Assembly (NCBI GenBank): GCA_964387935.1
Contig: CAYLZN010000041.1
Span: 1 to 26,053 of the forward strand
Source of the DNA: CAYLZN01 sp964387935
Lineage (GTDB): Bacteria; Acidobacteriota; Vicinamibacteria; Vicinamibacterales; JAFNAJ01
Reading direction: 5' to 3'
Length of the DNA: 26,053 bases
The position numbers and the translations under genes are program-made. Position 1 is the stretch's first letter. Every line of letters begins with the position of its first letter. Under the pieces are notes generated by a model that was not told the DNA's origin, did not search any database, and saw only the letters and a list, made by a program, of their open reading frames with translations. Shown here piece by piece: positions 25,112 through 26,053 of this stretch.

Positions 25112-26053
25112 CGGACGCACCGGCTGAACAGGCCGCGCCGCCCGAACAGGGCGCCCCACGCGACCGTCGGCACGGCCGGGGAGACCGGCGGCCGGAGCAG
25201 CCGCGCGAAGCGCGACCTCATCGGCACGGACGCAGCGACCGGGGTCACCGGGGCGGCGGTCAGCCGAACCGGGACAACCGCGGGGACCGCGGGCACCGCC
25301 CGGACCGCGCTCACCTCCCGAAGGAGAGCGCCGAACTGGCGGACGCCGAGCTCGCCGAAGGGCTGGAGCGCGCCGCCCAGCAGGGCAAGGACGGCAACGA
25401 CGTCAACGTCCTGGACCTGAACACGCTCAAGGAGATGGGGATCACCGAGCTGACGAAGATCGGCAAGGATCTCGACGTCCCCGGGGCCACCGGCATGCGC
25501 AAGCAGGAGCTCATCTTCGAGATCCTGCGTGCCCGCACGGAGAAGAGCGGCCTCATCTTCTCGGAGGGCGTGCTCGAGACGCTGCCGGACGGGTTCGGCT
25601 TCCTCCGCGCGCCGGACTACAACTACCTGCCAGGCCCGGACGACGTCTACGTGTCCCCGTCGCAGATCCGGAAGTTCGATCTGCACACCGGGGACACGGT
25701 GTCGGGCGTCATCCGTCCGCCGAAGGACGGCGAGCGCTACTTCGCGCTCATCAAGGTCGAGGCGGTCAACTTCGAGCCGCCGGAGCGGGCGCGTGACAAG
25801 GTCTTCTTCGAGAACCTCACGCCGCTCTACCCGCAGGAGCGGTTCAAGCTCGAGACGACGGAGCCGGAGAACCTGTCGGCGCGCGTGCTCGATCTGCTCA
25901 CGCCCATCGGCAAGGGCCAGCGCGGCCTCATCGTCGCGCCGCCGCGCACGGGCAAGACGATGCTGCTGCAGAACATCGCCAACAGCATCACGTCGAATCA
26001 CCCCGAGGTGTACCTGATCGTGCTGCTCATCGACGAGCGGCCCGAGGAGGTCA
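25069..26053 (+). CDS. rho: Transcription termination factor Rho with long N-terminal extension, cut by window end
   Basis: The first 328 residues of the RNA helicase that ends Rho-dependent transcripts. Residues 1-85 are a low-complexity Arg/Gly/Asp/His/Pro/Gln-rich region (runs such as RDRRHGRGDRR and RDNRGDRGHRP). Then come the Rho N-terminal helical domain (about 114-150, VLDLNTLKEMGITELTKIG), the cold-shock-like RNA-binding domain (about 160-235, DGFGFLR and DDVYVSPSQIRKF) and the ATPase core with the P-loop PPRTGKT (291-297) and LLIDERPEEV. The C-terminal part is outside. GTG 25069 is the only in-frame start close to the gene boundary; a GTG at 25000 would overlap engB further. A GGGGGAAGGG stretch lies about 11 nt upstream. 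The start lies 43 nt inside engB, implying translational coupling. Confidence 0.93.
   Translation, partial: MASDQQTPRDDQAVADAPAEQAAPPEQGAPRDRRHGRGDRRPEQPREARPHRHGRSDRGHRGGGQPNRDNRGDRGHRPDRAHLPKESAELADAELAEGLERAAQQGKDGNDVNVLDLNTLKEMGITELTKIGKDLDVPGATGMRKQELIFEILRARTEKSGLIFSEGVLETLPDGFGFLRAPDYNYLPGPDDVYVSPSQIRKFDLHTGDTVSGVIRPPKDGERYFALIKVEAVNFEPPERARDKVFFENLTPLYPQERFKLETTEPENLSARVLDLLTPIGKGQRGLIVAPPRTGKTMLLQNIANSITSNHPEVYLIVLLIDERPEEV

Overview
The window is a continuous stretch of bacterial chromosome with very GC-rich coding sequence, strong G/C preference at third codon positions and frequent GTG starts. I infer an acidobacterial (Vicinamibacteria-like) or similar high-GC Gram-negative soil bacterium. 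Grounds are a PEP-CTERM surface protein, a secreted LTD/exonuclease-type nuclease, an MltB-type transglycosylase and a tig-clpP-clpX-lon-engB-rho cluster. The taxonomy is an inference from gene content. I see no phage, IS element, integrase, CRISPR array or rRNA.

Layout. 1-785: 5' part of a beta-ketoacyl-ACP synthase (minus), divergent from a small hypothetical gene (852-1172). 1290-7310: minus-strand run read as hutI, nfnA-like, nfnB-like, sensor kinase, response regulator; the last two overlap by 59 nt. 7589-11238 (plus): a 1,027-residue secreted nuclease followed by a PEP-CTERM protein. 11331-12749 (plus): an aldehyde dehydrogenase whose TATAAT box sits inside a perfect 11-bp inverted repeat. 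12757-18538 (minus): mltB, a second ClpX (ClpX2) and a large hybrid histidine kinase. 18576-18662: tRNA-Leu(TAG). 18828-26053 (plus): tig, clpP, clpX, lon, engB and the 5' part of rho, the last cut by the window end.

How the genes work together. Trigger factor, ClpP, ClpX and Lon form the classic protein folding and degradation module, with EngB (ribosome assembly) and Rho (transcription termination) appended. The nfnA/nfnB-like pair encodes a flavin/iron-sulfur NAD(P)H:ferredoxin-type oxidoreductase. The two-component system just downstream is on the same strand and has a CxxC motif in its extracytoplasmic sensor, so a redox link is possible but unproven. ClpX2 keeps every visible ClpX motif, including an LGF ClpP-docking loop, so two unfoldases could compete for the single ClpP seen here.

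Most unusual non-coding structure: three unrelated heptanucleotide tandem arrays within 2.8 kb (GTACGCC, GTGCCNN/GCACCTG and GGCTCAR), each starting 6-9 bp beyond the 3' end of a gene (clpX2, mltB, tRNA-Leu). Also notable are the inverted repeat around the aldehyde dehydrogenase -10 box, possible leaderless starts for hutI and mltB, and an Arg/Gly/Asp/His-rich extension on Rho. I do not see a clear new multi-gene system such as a defence island or biosynthetic cluster. Intergenic gaps are all under 300 bp.
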